The notes under the pieces are model-generated. The model had not been told where the DNA came from. It saw only the letters and a program-made list of their open reading frames with translations, and made no database searches. The translations under genes were made by a program, and so were the position numbers. Below, in pieces: positions 51,443 to 59,595 of a stretch of 64,000 nucleotides of DNA (within the stretch, counting starts at the first letter, position 1; each line of letters starts with the position of its first letter). The stretch lies in the NCBI GenBank assembly GCA_965220385.1, contig OZ244825.1, positions 4,650,001 to 4,714,000 on the forward strand, in the 5' to 3' direction. Origin of the DNA: PCPOR2b sp965220385 (GTDB taxonomy: Bacteria; Poribacteria; WGA-4E; PCPOR2b).

Positions 51443-51515
51443 TCACAACCTCCAGCTAAGTATTACTCAATATGGTTTTCACGTTTCACCTTCTGTCTCT
51501 TGATCATTACCCACG

Positions 51516-52325
51516 TTACACATCGTCCGACGGTGAAAGCACATTATCCTGGCAGTAGACTGGACGGAAGAGTGTGGAACGTTTGAACGGCATCTCATCA
51601 AGGTGTTTCGGATGGGGTTCCCACTTATGCCATTTGTTGCCGACGACATTGTAGCAGTTAAAAATAGCAACCCGATCCGCCGTATCGTCCTCCCACCGTG
51701 CGCCGGTGTGAGTGATCGCTTCCGTGAAAAACAGCACTGATCCCGCCGGGCAAGAGTAATCATCCCACAGCGGACAATCCCGGTCTTGTGCAGATTTTGG
51801 TGGAGGGAAAGCGCCCTTGTGGCTTCCCGTTAAGAACAAAGTGCCGCCGCTGCGTTTCTTGACCGGGTTTAGTTCCCACACAACCCGAGTCAACCCACTA
51901 TGTGCCTTATCGTGGTGCATATGATACGTATGTGAGTTTCCCGGAAAATTCAATATGCCCCGTCCACCGTGAGGACTGAAGTTGTCATGCCCCTTGGGCC
52001 GAATTGTTAGGAACGTCCCCTCCATGCGAAAGCCGTAACACTCCTCGCCCGAATAACCTGTCGCAACAAATTCGTTCATGAAGCCGAGGACAAGCGGATG
52101 GTCAGTCAATTTTTCGAGAGGTCCACCGATGGAGGAGCGATGATGTTCAGGGATGGATTCCGGGGACTTTTTCAGACGGTAGCAAAAATCTCGCATCTCA
52201 GCGACTTCGTCGTCGGTCAATACGCCGGGGATAGCTATCCACCCCCGCGTGTCAAAGATGAACTTCTGATCTTCCGTGAATTCTATCGCCGGTTTGTCGT
52301 CGGCGTTTGTCGTGGGTATAGGCAT
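51516..52325 (-). CDS. Phytanoyl-CoA dioxygenase (PhyH) family protein
   Basis: 269 residues from ATG 52325, with AGGAG upstream. Fe(II)/2-oxoglutarate dioxygenase fold: DTRGWIAIPGVLTDDEVAEM at the start, iron ligands H-x-D in YHMHHDKAHSG and a distal His in FTEAITHTGARWEDD, with the 2-oxoglutarate Arg expected in DRVAIFNCYN. PhyH-family proteins are unusually numerous in Poribacteria-like genomes; their substrates are mostly unknown. 73 bp from the enolase-superfamily gene on the same strand. Confidence 0.88.
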   Translation of the reverse strand: MPIPTTNADDKPAIEFTEDQKFIFDTRGWIAIPGVLTDDEVAEMRDFCYRLKKSPESIPEHHRSSIGGPLEKLTDHPLVLGFMNEFVATGYSGEECYGFRMEGTFLTIRPKGHDNFSPHGGRGILNFPGNSHTYHMHHDKAHSGLTRVVWELNPVKKRSGGTLFLTGSHKGAFPPPKSAQDRDCPLWDDYSCPAGSVLFFTEAITHTGARWEDDTADRVAIFNCYNVVGNKWHKWEPHPKHLDEMPFKRSTLFRPVYCQDNVLSPSDDV

Positions 52326-52553
52326 ACATGCATCTCCTAATTTCGGGATAGTTCTTCGTTCTCAGAGCTTGGCTGCTACCTTTCGGGTCGCCTAAGCGAC
52401 CTTCACCGGTGCACATGAGTCTATACAAGGAGCTTGGAAAAAAACATTGCTCAAATTGTGTGCCGTCTGCTCATTATAGCCAAACTCCCATTTTTCGACA
52501 AGAGGTTTCTGGGGAGTGAACAGGGTCATTCATGGTAAAAATTATAATTACTT

Positions 52554-52690
52554 AGGAGTTACGCAGTTCAGTTTGTAGTAGCGCAATTTATTGCGCGTTC
52601 TTATCGCTGTTTGTAGTTGCCTGTTTCTTAATCCCGCCTGTCCCGATTCATCGGGGATTCATCAGGCGCTTTTATTGTAGTTGCCCGACA
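52554..52690. repeat. MITE-like element A, copy 5, right end not found
   Basis: Starts AGGAGTTACGCAGTT and shares tttgtagttgcctgtttcttaatcccg with copy 1, then a P hairpin (cccgattcatcgggga). No GTAAGTCCT end is visible, so it is probably decayed. It is part of the 1.2-kb gene-free gap 52326-53538. Confidence 0.55.
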
Positions 52691-52796
52691 GTAACCCGCT
52701 CATCGGGGCAAGGAGGCCTCTCCCACAGGCGGAATAGGATTCAAAGTTTTTCGGTTCCTAAGCAAGTTTCAATATTAAATATGCACATTTTACATC

Positions 52797-53042
52797 GATG
52801 GCGGGCGGGGAAACCCCGCCCCTACGGGTGCGACACCTACTGAGAATCGAAAGTTTATTATTCAATATTGCTTATTGGTGTTCTACACTTTCTTTTAATT
52901 GGTGGCTCTGGTGTTCTATAAACATATCGCCCCGCTGGGGCTAAAAGATTTGATCGTCCTGTTTTTAATCCGCGTAATCCTTTAATCCGTGTTAATCCGC
53001 GATTCAGACAATATTCACATATCGCCCCGCTGGGGCTAAATG
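52797..53042. repeat. Hairpin and duplicated segment in a gene-free region
   Basis: GGGCGGGGAAACCCCGCCC near 52804 is a perfect hairpin. Further on, atatcgccccgctggggcta occurs twice (52924 and 53017 areas). No coding potential is seen here. Confidence 0.55.
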
Positions 53043-53089
53043 CACCCGGCCCCGTCCTAAAATAGTCCCGTTTCACGTTTCGGTTTCTA

Positions 53090-53205
53090 TCACCGATAAA
53101 TCGGGGGCTTGTCGGAGTCCTGCCTGTCCCGCCTGTCCCGATTTATCGGGGATTCATCGGGCCTGCCCCGATCTTATCGGGGGATTTATCGGGGAGGGGC
53201 GACAT
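53090..53205. repeat. Module P cluster
   Basis: Four or five CCCGAT/ATCGGG palindromes in about 115 bp (accgataaatcggggg, cccgatttatcggggattcatcggg, cccgatcttatcggggg), with the linking cttgtcggagtcctgcctgtcccg text typical of module P. Confidence 0.7.
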
Positions 53206-53298
53206 GTGCAGCCAAAGGGTAGAACCTAAGAAGAATCAATGAACGCTTCAACAATGTGGGAAAGACCCTTCCATTAACTAACACCAATAAGTTAATAT

Positions 53299-53325
53299 GT
53301 CTACTTATTTCTATAATTCGCCATA
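53299..53325. repeat. Solo end of MITE-like element B
   Basis: GTCTACTTATTTCTATAATT-CGCCATA, the inner-to-outer end of element B. No partner end is found within 300 bp; a similar solo end lies near 59175-59205. Confidence 0.6.
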
Positions 53326-53538
53326 GTTTTACTGTAGGAGGGATCTCCGAATCCCGACAGCCCACCGTAAGAGGGATCTCCCGGTTACGCCTTTTCAAAC
53401 AAAATGGTTAAAAAACCGAAAACTGAATAGCCCTAGGGGAGTGGATAGTTTTTGTATGGATGCGCCTTTGAGTATATGATAACATAATCTCACAACAACT
53501 CCTTAAGATGAATAATTCCCACAAGACACAGGATAAAC

Positions 53539-54036
53539 ATGAAGACATTACTAATTCTACGCCATGCAAAGTCAAGCTGGAAAGATTCCTCCTTAACGGA
53601 TCATGATCGTCCGCTCAACAAACGTGGCAAACAGGACGCGCCGCGAATGGGAAAGCTCTTACTGCAGCAAGGCTTGACGCCTGACAGGATAATTAGTTCA
53701 ACCGCCAAGCGGGCGCGAAAAACCGCCACGGCAGTCGCCAAAGCCTGTCAGCGTGAGGATAAGGTCGAATTGACACCGGAATTCTATCATGCAGGACCAG
53801 GATCATACCTCGCCGTTTTGCAGAACGTATCAGACCGCGATGAGCGAGTGATGGTAGTCGGACATAATCCGGGGATGGAAGCACTGGTTGCTCACTTGAC
53901 AGGTAGAATGGAGACAATGCCGACAGCGGCACTTGCCCATGTCGCCCTGCCCATCAACCGATGGACGGAACTGGATTATGAGGTGCAAGGGCAGTTGTTG
54001 CATTTGTGGCGTCCAAAAGAAATCAACTCAGAATAA
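53539..54036 (+). CDS. sixA: SixA-like phosphohistidine phosphatase
   Basis: 165 residues from ATG 53539. Histidine-phosphatase superfamily: catalytic RHG-type motif LILRHAKSSWKDSSLTDHDR, PLNKRGKQDAPRMGKLL, second basic site STAKRARKTATAVA, and late His in VVGHNPGMEALVAHLTG. No signal peptide. SixA dephosphorylates phosphohistidine, for example on phosphorelay proteins. A small hairpin (acaggttcggaacctgt) follows the stop but has no T run. Confidence 0.9.
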   Translation: MKTLLILRHAKSSWKDSSLTDHDRPLNKRGKQDAPRMGKLLLQQGLTPDRIISSTAKRARKTATAVAKACQREDKVELTPEFYHAGPGSYLAVLQNVSDRDERVMVVGHNPGMEALVAHLTGRMETMPTAALAHVALPINRWTELDYEVQGQLLHLWRPKEINSE

Positions 54037-54134
54037 CAGCCCCACCCACAGGTTCGGAACCTGTGTGAAATTACGCCGGAATGATGACCTGAATATGGCA
54101 AAATTCTATCAATTATAGATTGGAAAAATAACCT

Positions 54135-54278
54135 AAGTTGCTAGTTGCCAAACCCGCTCGGCTTGGATAGACATATCCAAGCCATTTGGGACGAGGGTTT
54201 GCAGTGGATTTGTCAATCTACTGCGAGCGGGGAGGGATTCTCCCCCCGGTTTGCAACGGTCCCTATAACTAGCAGCTT
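54135..54278. repeat. MITE-like element C, copy 2
   Basis: About 144 bp with inverted ends AAGTTGCTAGTT / AACTAGCAGCTT (one mismatch), the same core as the 398-bp element C at 22117. Inside is a perfect GGCTTGGATA...TATCCAAGCC hairpin. It lies immediately upstream of the ribosome site of the DHDPS-like gene. Confidence 0.7.
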
Positions 54279-54309
54279 GCGTAAAAATAACAAACGGAGG
54301 AATTCGTAC

Positions 54310-55215
54310 ATGACAAAATTTGATCCGATGAAAGGTGTTTTTGGTCTGCTTCCCACGCCCTACACAGAGGACCTAGAAATCCATACCACAGATCTGCAGG
54401 CTTCCGCTAACTTCTGCTGTGAGTCGGGACAGCACGGAATTGTGTGGCCCGTCATGGTGGGGGAGTTCTACTTCCTTGGCGAGGAGGAACGCATCCGCAA
54501 TTTGGATGCTGTCCTCGAAACAGTCAATGACAGATTGCCATTAGTTTTTGGCTGCTCTGGTATATCCGTACCGCAGACGCTGCTCTACGCAAGGGCTGCC
54601 CAGCAAGCAGGGGCGGATTCGATCATCGCAATGGCACCGGCGCGAACCAATGCAGCGACAGCGATAGATATGTTCAAGCGGCTTGGAGAGGTCTTTGATG
54701 GACCGATTATGGTGCAGAACGCTGATAGTTACGCACCGTTGACCGGGGAACAGATTGTTCAACTCGTGGAAGATGTACCACAAATTGAATATGTCAAAGA
54801 GGAAAGACAACCCGGACCGCAGCACATTGGCGAAGTTAAGCAGTTAGCCGGGGATCGGATCAAAACCATCTTCGGTGGCGCTGCCGGTAAGGTGCTTCCA
54901 GCGGAGATGACACGCGGTGCCGACGGTTGTATGCCCGCTTGCGAATTTGGCGATTTGCTGGCAAAGATTATGGAACTCTGGTGGGGGGGCGATGAAACCG
55001 GTGCACGGGAACTACATACCCGCCTGTTGCCCCTAATTAATCTGGAAAATCATCAGTTTGTCCGCTACATCCTCAAGCGCCGAGGCGTTCTAACCTCCAC
55101 AGTAGAACGGGCACCCGCGCCCCATGAACTGGATGCTGAGGATAAGCGGGAAATCTCCGTCCTGTTGAAAGCGATCGAAAACGACGTTGAATCTTACCCC
55201 TTCGACACAGAATAA
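54310..55215 (+). CDS. Dihydrodipicolinate synthase / N-acetylneuraminate lyase family aldolase
   Basis: 301 residues from ATG 54310, with CGGAGGAATTC upstream; the longer open frame runs through element C and is rejected. TIM-barrel class I aldolase: GVFGLLPTPYTEDLEIHTTD, GIVWPVMVGEFYFLGEEERI, PLVFGCSGISVPQTLLYARA, Schiff-base Lys in IEYVKEERQPG, then FGGAAGKVLPAEMTRGADGC. It is probably a catabolic aldolase or dehydratase acting on a sugar-acid-type substrate rather than the lysine-pathway enzyme, since GE replaces the usual TTGE context. A decayed formamidase fragment follows. Confidence 0.88.
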   Translation: MTKFDPMKGVFGLLPTPYTEDLEIHTTDLQASANFCCESGQHGIVWPVMVGEFYFLGEEERIRNLDAVLETVNDRLPLVFGCSGISVPQTLLYARAAQQAGADSIIAMAPARTNAATAIDMFKRLGEVFDGPIMVQNADSYAPLTGEQIVQLVEDVPQIEYVKEERQPGPQHIGEVKQLAGDRIKTIFGGAAGKVLPAEMTRGADGCMPACEFGDLLAKIMELWWGGDETGARELHTRLLPLINLENHQFVRYILKRRGVLTSTVERAPAPHELDAEDKREISVLLKAIENDVESYPFDTE

Positions 55216-55262
55216 TAAATTCACAGATGAACTGTTTCACCTTTCGGGCAAATGTCGTCAGA

Positions 55263-55454
55263 ATGCACATCATCACACCCGAACCTATTATCCGCTGCTT
55301 CAGCCGTGATCATCGTCCTGTGCAGGAGGTTGGACTGGGAGACAAAATCCGCTTCGGGACTTACGATGCGCCCACCGGCACAATTCCGAGTGAAAACAAC
55401 CTCCTCATACTCCACTTCGTGTGCACCTTTTCAAACTTAAGGGACCTCAGGTAA
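55263..55454 (+). pseudogene. Possible 5' remnant of an acetamidase/formamidase gene
   Basis: From ATG 55263 the frame reads MHIITPEPIIRCFSRDHRPV, QEVGLGDKIRFGTYDAPTGT, IPSENNLL, close to the N-terminus of acetamidase/formamidase proteins (xPGDxVxFETxDAxGGQIxSE). Similarity ends near residue 50 and the ORF stops at 55454; the remaining 250 or so residues are absent. No good ribosome site. It fills most of the 55216-55522 gap. Confidence 0.45.
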
Positions 55455-55522
55455 CAAGCCTCATCTTACAAAGACAATTGCATACGAAAGTGCGTGGTCA
55501 CATGAGCCCCTAAGGAGAAAAA

Positions 55523-58033
55523 ATGGCAGATACAAAGATTTTAATTGTTGAAGACAAAAAGGCCGTTGCTGAAAACGTTGAAGGACGCCTTAAGGAGTTA
55601 GGGTATACGGTTTGTGCTGTGGTCCCAACCGGAGCACAAGCGGTTGAAAAAGCGGCAGAAATGCAGCCCGATTTAGTCTTCATCAATATAGAACTTGAAG
55701 GAGAAATAAACGGCATAGAAGCTGCCGAACGTATACGCAACTCCCTAAACATTCCAACCATATATCTGGCTGACTACCCAAACAAAGTTTTCTTGACGAA
55801 AGAGGATTTATTAAAACGAGCAGAGATAACTAATCCGTTTCAGTATATCACCCAACCCTATGGAAAAAGACGATTATACCTGACCATCGAAAGCGTTTTA
55901 TCTAAGCACAGGACAGAAAAAGAATCCGATGCGGACAAACAGCACCGTACTACGATTCTCAGCGGTATCAGCGAAGCCGTGATTGTCACGGACAACAAGG
56001 GATTGATAACATTTATGAATCCGGTTGCTGAAACCTTGACAGGTTGGGAAATGGAAGAGGCAGCTGGAAAGCCCGTAGCGGATATCCTTGATATTTATGT
56101 TGAAAATGCAGGAAATCTTATAAAACATACGTTTTTGATAGAGGCACTCCAAAATGGACCTGTTACGACCGGGGAATTATCCTCTGCTTCCGAGGCAGAC
56201 GATAACACTTGGCTCATTGCCAAATCTGGTCGAGAAATCCCTATTGAATATAACATCACACCGATTAAAGACGAGCAGGACAACCCCGCCAGCATCGTTA
56301 TAACTTTCCGCGATATCAGCAAGTATAAAACGCGGGCGGAACAATCAGACCAGACCATCAGTGAGTTACGCCAGCAAACCCACCTAATGAAAACCGTTTT
56401 TGATAGTATGTCTGAGGGGATCGTCGTCCTCAGCTTAACAGGTCACGTATTGTTCATCAATCCAAGTATACAACAAATTTTTGGTGGGGAACCCCTAGGT
56501 CCATTACCCAGCAAATGGTCTGAAACGTTCGGTGTTTTTTATCCTGATAAAAAAACACGCGTTCCAATCGATCAGATTCTGTCCACACAGATCTCCCGGG
56601 GTGAGGCAATAAGAGATCAAGAGCTTTTTATACGCAATGGGGAACAGACAGAGGGAATTCACGTCATGGGGAGCGGCATTCCCTTATTTGATGAGAATCA
56701 GGAGGTTGTAGCCTGCGTGTGCGTTATGCGCGACATCACAAAGGACAAAGTAGCAGCGATACAGTTGGAGCAAACGATGCAGCAGCTACAAAATCAGGTT
56801 CAACTGACGGATACCATTTTTAATAGTATCAGTGATGGGGTCGTCGCTGCCGATGCAAGGGGTACCTTTACAATTTTTAACCCCAGTGTCGAAAGAATTC
56901 TTGGAATCGGTCCAATAGATACAAAGCCTGATAAATGGAGTGACACCTACGGTTTCTTTTTCCCCGATAGAGTTACACCCTTTCCCGCAGATGAACTGCC
57001 GCTCGCACGTGCCCTTAAAGGCGAGGCTTCAGACGAGGTAGAGATGTTTGTACGCAACCCGAAGGTGCCAAACGGTGTGTTTATCAGCGTCAGTGGAAGA
57101 CCGCTACAGGACGAAGAAGGTACTGAGAAAGGAGGCGTGGTCGTTTTCCGCGATGTGACGCATCGAGTCATCGCCGAAGAAGCGTTGAGGCAAGCATTCG
57201 CACAAGGACGACTGGAAATCGTTGAGACTATCCTCCACAATATCGGCAACGCAATCAACAGCGTAACAGTAGGAATTAACGTCCTCCAAGAGAATTTAGT
57301 GGGGAATCGACTCATACACCGCTTCTCCGCACTTACCGATATGGTCAAAGCCTATCAAGAGGATTGGGTTGATTTCATCAAAGATGACCCGAAAGGACAG
57401 CAAGTGCTCCCATTTATGACTGCACTCGATACAGATTTTACCAATCAGAATAAAAAAGTCGTTGAGACACTTGAGCGCGTCAATGAAAGAGCAACACATA
57501 TCATTGACATCATCCGGACGCAAGGATCCTCTAATCAGTCCAGTATGGTGCGGAAAACTATCGACCTGCAGCAGGCAATCTTGAGTGCGGTGAAATTACA
57601 GCAAGATTCTATCGACAAAAGAGGCATCCAAGTCGATGTCGATTGCGAAAACGCGCCCCAAGAGATTCAGATTCAGGAGAGTCAATTTCAGCAAATGTTG
57701 GTGAATCTGTTGAGAAATTCGATTGAAGCCATTGATGAAATGGTTCAATCGGGCGGTCTCAATGAAACGCCGCGCATCGAAGTCAAAGCCTATACCGATG
57801 AGGATTTTCTCTGCCTTGATGTTACCGATAACGGCATCGGTATTGAACAGAAAAACTCGAAGTTAATCTTCAATGCCGGTTATACGACGAAGGAATCAGG
57901 GACCGGGCTCGGTCTCCATTCGAGTGCCAACTTTGTGATCGGATCCGGCGGGCAAATTCAGCCCTTGAGCGACGGCATCGGCAAAGGCACAACGATGCGA
58001 ATTATGCTGCGGTGTTCCTCTGTTATACCGTAA
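55523..58033 (+). CDS. PAS-rich sensor histidine kinase with a degenerate N-terminal receiver
   Basis: 836 residues from ATG 55523, with AAGGAGAAAAA upstream. Residues 1-125 are receiver-like (TKILIVEDKKAVAENVEGRL, LVFINIELEGEINGIEAAER), but the phospho-acceptor Asp is Asn (FINI), the usual Thr/Ser is Ala (YLADY) and the conserved Lys is Gln (YITQPYG), so it cannot be phosphorylated normally. Three PAS domains follow, about 140-265, 290-420 and 425-560; the last two share an unusual KWSET/DTYGFFFPD insertion. The kinase core has H-box ETILHNIGNAINSV, N-box NLLRNSIEAID, G1 DVTDNGIGI and G2 SGTGLGLHSS. No membrane segment, so cytosolic. No partner regulator adjacent. Confidence 0.9.
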   Translation: MADTKILIVEDKKAVAENVEGRLKELGYTVCAVVPTGAQAVEKAAEMQPDLVFINIELEGEINGIEAAERIRNSLNIPTIYLADYPNKVFLTKEDLLKRAEITNPFQYITQPYGKRRLYLTIESVLSKHRTEKESDADKQHRTTILSGISEAVIVTDNKGLITFMNPVAETLTGWEMEEAAGKPVADILDIYVENAGNLIKHTFLIEALQNGPVTTGELSSASEADDNTWLIAKSGREIPIEYNITPIKDEQDNPASIVITFRDISKYKTRAEQSDQTISELRQQTHLMKTVFDSMSEGIVVLSLTGHVLFINPSIQQIFGGEPLGPLPSKWSETFGVFYPDKKTRVPIDQILSTQISRGEAIRDQELFIRNGEQTEGIHVMGSGIPLFDENQEVVACVCVMRDITKDKVAAIQLEQTMQQLQNQVQLTDTIFNSISDGVVAADARGTFTIFNPSVERILGIGPIDTKPDKWSDTYGFFFPDRVTPFPADELPLARALKGEASDEVEMFVRNPKVPNGVFISVSGRPLQDEEGTEKGGVVVFRDVTHRVIAEEALRQAFAQGRLEIVETILHNIGNAINSVTVGINVLQENLVGNRLIHRFSALTDMVKAYQEDWVDFIKDDPKGQQVLPFMTALDTDFTNQNKKVVETLERVNERATHIIDIIRTQGSSNQSSMVRKTIDLQQAILSAVKLQQDSIDKRGIQVDVDCENAPQEIQIQESQFQQMLVNLLRNSIEAIDEMVQSGGLNETPRIEVKAYTDEDFLCLDVTDNGIGIEQKNSKLIFNAGYTTKESGTGLGLHSSANFVIGSGGQIQPLSDGIGKGTTMRIMLRCSSVIP

Positions 58034-58036
58034 TTT

Positions 58037-58270
58037 CCCCAGACCCGGTAGGTGCGGTTTTCAACCGCACCGGGAATCGCCCGGAAATCACCGAATTAAA
58101 AAATTAGACTTCATTGTCCAACCGGAATAGGCACCGCCGTGGCGGGTGAAACGGCGCAGTTACAAACAGCGACTACCATATACTACACCCCCGGTAGGCG
58201 CGGTTTTCAACCGCACCGGACACCAGCACGTGGGTAGAAACGGCGCAGTTACAAACAGCGCCTACCAAAC
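58037..58270. repeat. REP repeats upstream of the RAYT gene
   Basis: Two hairpin units GGTGCGGTT-TTC-AACCGCACC (58048 area and 58194 area) each paired with a GGCGCAGTTACAAACAGCGCC-type hairpin. These are classical REP-pair units lying next to a REP transposase. Confidence 0.85.
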
Positions 58271-58302
58271 TGGAGAACGGTAGATATGGAGGAAAGCCAA
58301 AC

Positions 58303-58776
58303 ATGAATCCCGCTTCCAAACATCAAAGCCACAACCTCCGCAAAGGCAGGACTTCAATACAAGGCACATACTACCACATCATCATCTGTACACACCAGCG
58401 ACAGAAAATTCTAATGGACCCCACAATTGCATCAATTATCTTCAAAACATTCGACTGGCTCGAAACACAGAACCGCCAAGAATGGGTATGTATCATGGTA
58501 ATGCCGGATCATGTACACGCGATTATTAAACTTGGACACGGGCAGACCCTTTCACAAGTTTTGCATTCGATGAAACGCTTTACAGCACGCGAGATTAACA
58601 AGCATCTATCCCGGACCGGATTCCTCTGGCAGAAAGGTTATACCGATTGGGGCATTCGGGACGAGACGGTCTTAAACAAAACAATCGGCTATTGTTATGC
58701 GAACCCTGTGAGAGCGGGTATAGTAGCATCAGCTCGAGATTATCCATATTGGCGATGCAAATTCAAGATGGAATAG
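58303..58776 (+). CDS. REP-associated tyrosine transposase (RAYT, IS200-like Y1 HUH)
   Basis: 157 residues from ATG 58303, with TGGAGGA upstream. HUH motif MPDHVHAIIKLGHG; N-terminal GTYYHIIICTHQRQKI; downstream KRFTAREINKHL, LWQKGYTDWGIRDETVLNKT and YCYANPVRAGIV, typical of the TnpA_REP family. It binds and mobilises REP hairpins as single-stranded DNA. REP units flank it on both sides and further copies lie at 62410-62480, as expected for a RAYT/REP system. It may also act on the P module, though that has a different core. Confidence 0.93.
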   Translation: MNPASKHQSHNLRKGRTSIQGTYYHIIICTHQRQKILMDPTIASIIFKTFDWLETQNRQEWVCIMVMPDHVHAIIKLGHGQTLSQVLHSMKRFTAREINKHLSRTGFLWQKGYTDWGIRDETVLNKTIGYCYANPVRAGIVASARDYPYWRCKFKME

Positions 58777-58789
58777 TCTCTGTGGTGTC

Positions 58790-59160
58790 GGTTGAAACGG
58801 CGCAGTTGGAAACAGCGCCTACAAAACTTTCGCCTCCCGGTAGGGGCGGTTTTTAACCGCACCGGGAATTGCCCGGAAATCACCGGATTAAAAAATTAAA
58901 CTTCATTGTCCAACCGGAATAGGCGCCGCCCTGTCAGGTGAACCGGCGCAGTTGAAAACAGCGACTACAAAACTTTCGCCTCCCGGTAGGGGCGGTTTTT
59001 AACCGCACCGGGAATTGCCCGGAAATCACCGAATTAAAAAATTAAACTTCATTGTCCAACCGGAATAGGCGCCCTGTCAGGTGCAACGGCGCAGTTACAA
59101 ACAGCGCCTACAAAACTTTCGCCTCCCGGTAGGGGCGGTTTCCAACCCCACCGACTTCAA
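58790..59160. repeat. Tandem REP array downstream of the RAYT gene
   Basis: Units of about 143-146 bp beginning at 58836, 58981 and 59125. Each has ggtaggggcggtttttaaccgcacc, a near-identical middle (attaaaaaattaaacttcat-tgtccaaccggaatagg) and a ggcgcagtt-aaacagcg hairpin. The array and following 59160-59520 stretch have no gene; a solo element B end lies near 59175-59205 and a gcagaatgc/gcgttctgc hairpin near 59278. Confidence 0.85.
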
Positions 59161-59525
59161 TCCAAACCGGTAGGTGCCTATTTATTTTTAGAATTTACCA
59201 TAGTTTAGTAGGAGGAAATCCCGATTCCCGACTAAAAAGCGTAAATCCTACTACCAATGAACCCCTCTCGATTGTGGCAGAATGCGATAGCGTAGCGTTC
59301 TGCGACAGATCCGCCCCCATCCCGCGCCATTACAGGCTTCCCGCCGATAGCCTCCCACTGAATCCATCTCAACCGTCGTATTCTGCGACGCTTTCAACCC
59401 ATCCACTACCACGCTATATCTGCCCACCTACATCCCTCCCCATATCCTCCTAAAGCCAAGCATATCAAGGGATTTCCCTGTCTGACAGGCTACTATTGAG
59501 CGGACATCCGCCTTCGACCAAGCAT

Positions 59526-59541
59526 TGGCACAGTTTATGCA
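59526..59541 (+). promoter_or_regulatory. Candidate sigma54 promoter of the secreted repeat protein
   Basis: TTGGCACAGTTTATGCA: the GG (59527-59528) and GC (59539-59540) are 10 bp apart and the -24 box is perfect; the -12 box is ATGCA instead of TTGCA. It lies 55 bp upstream of the start codon. Confidence 0.5.
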
Positions 59542-59595
59542 CATGGGGCGTTGTCTTTCTTTAATTCAACTTATAACACAGCGGAGGATACCCCA

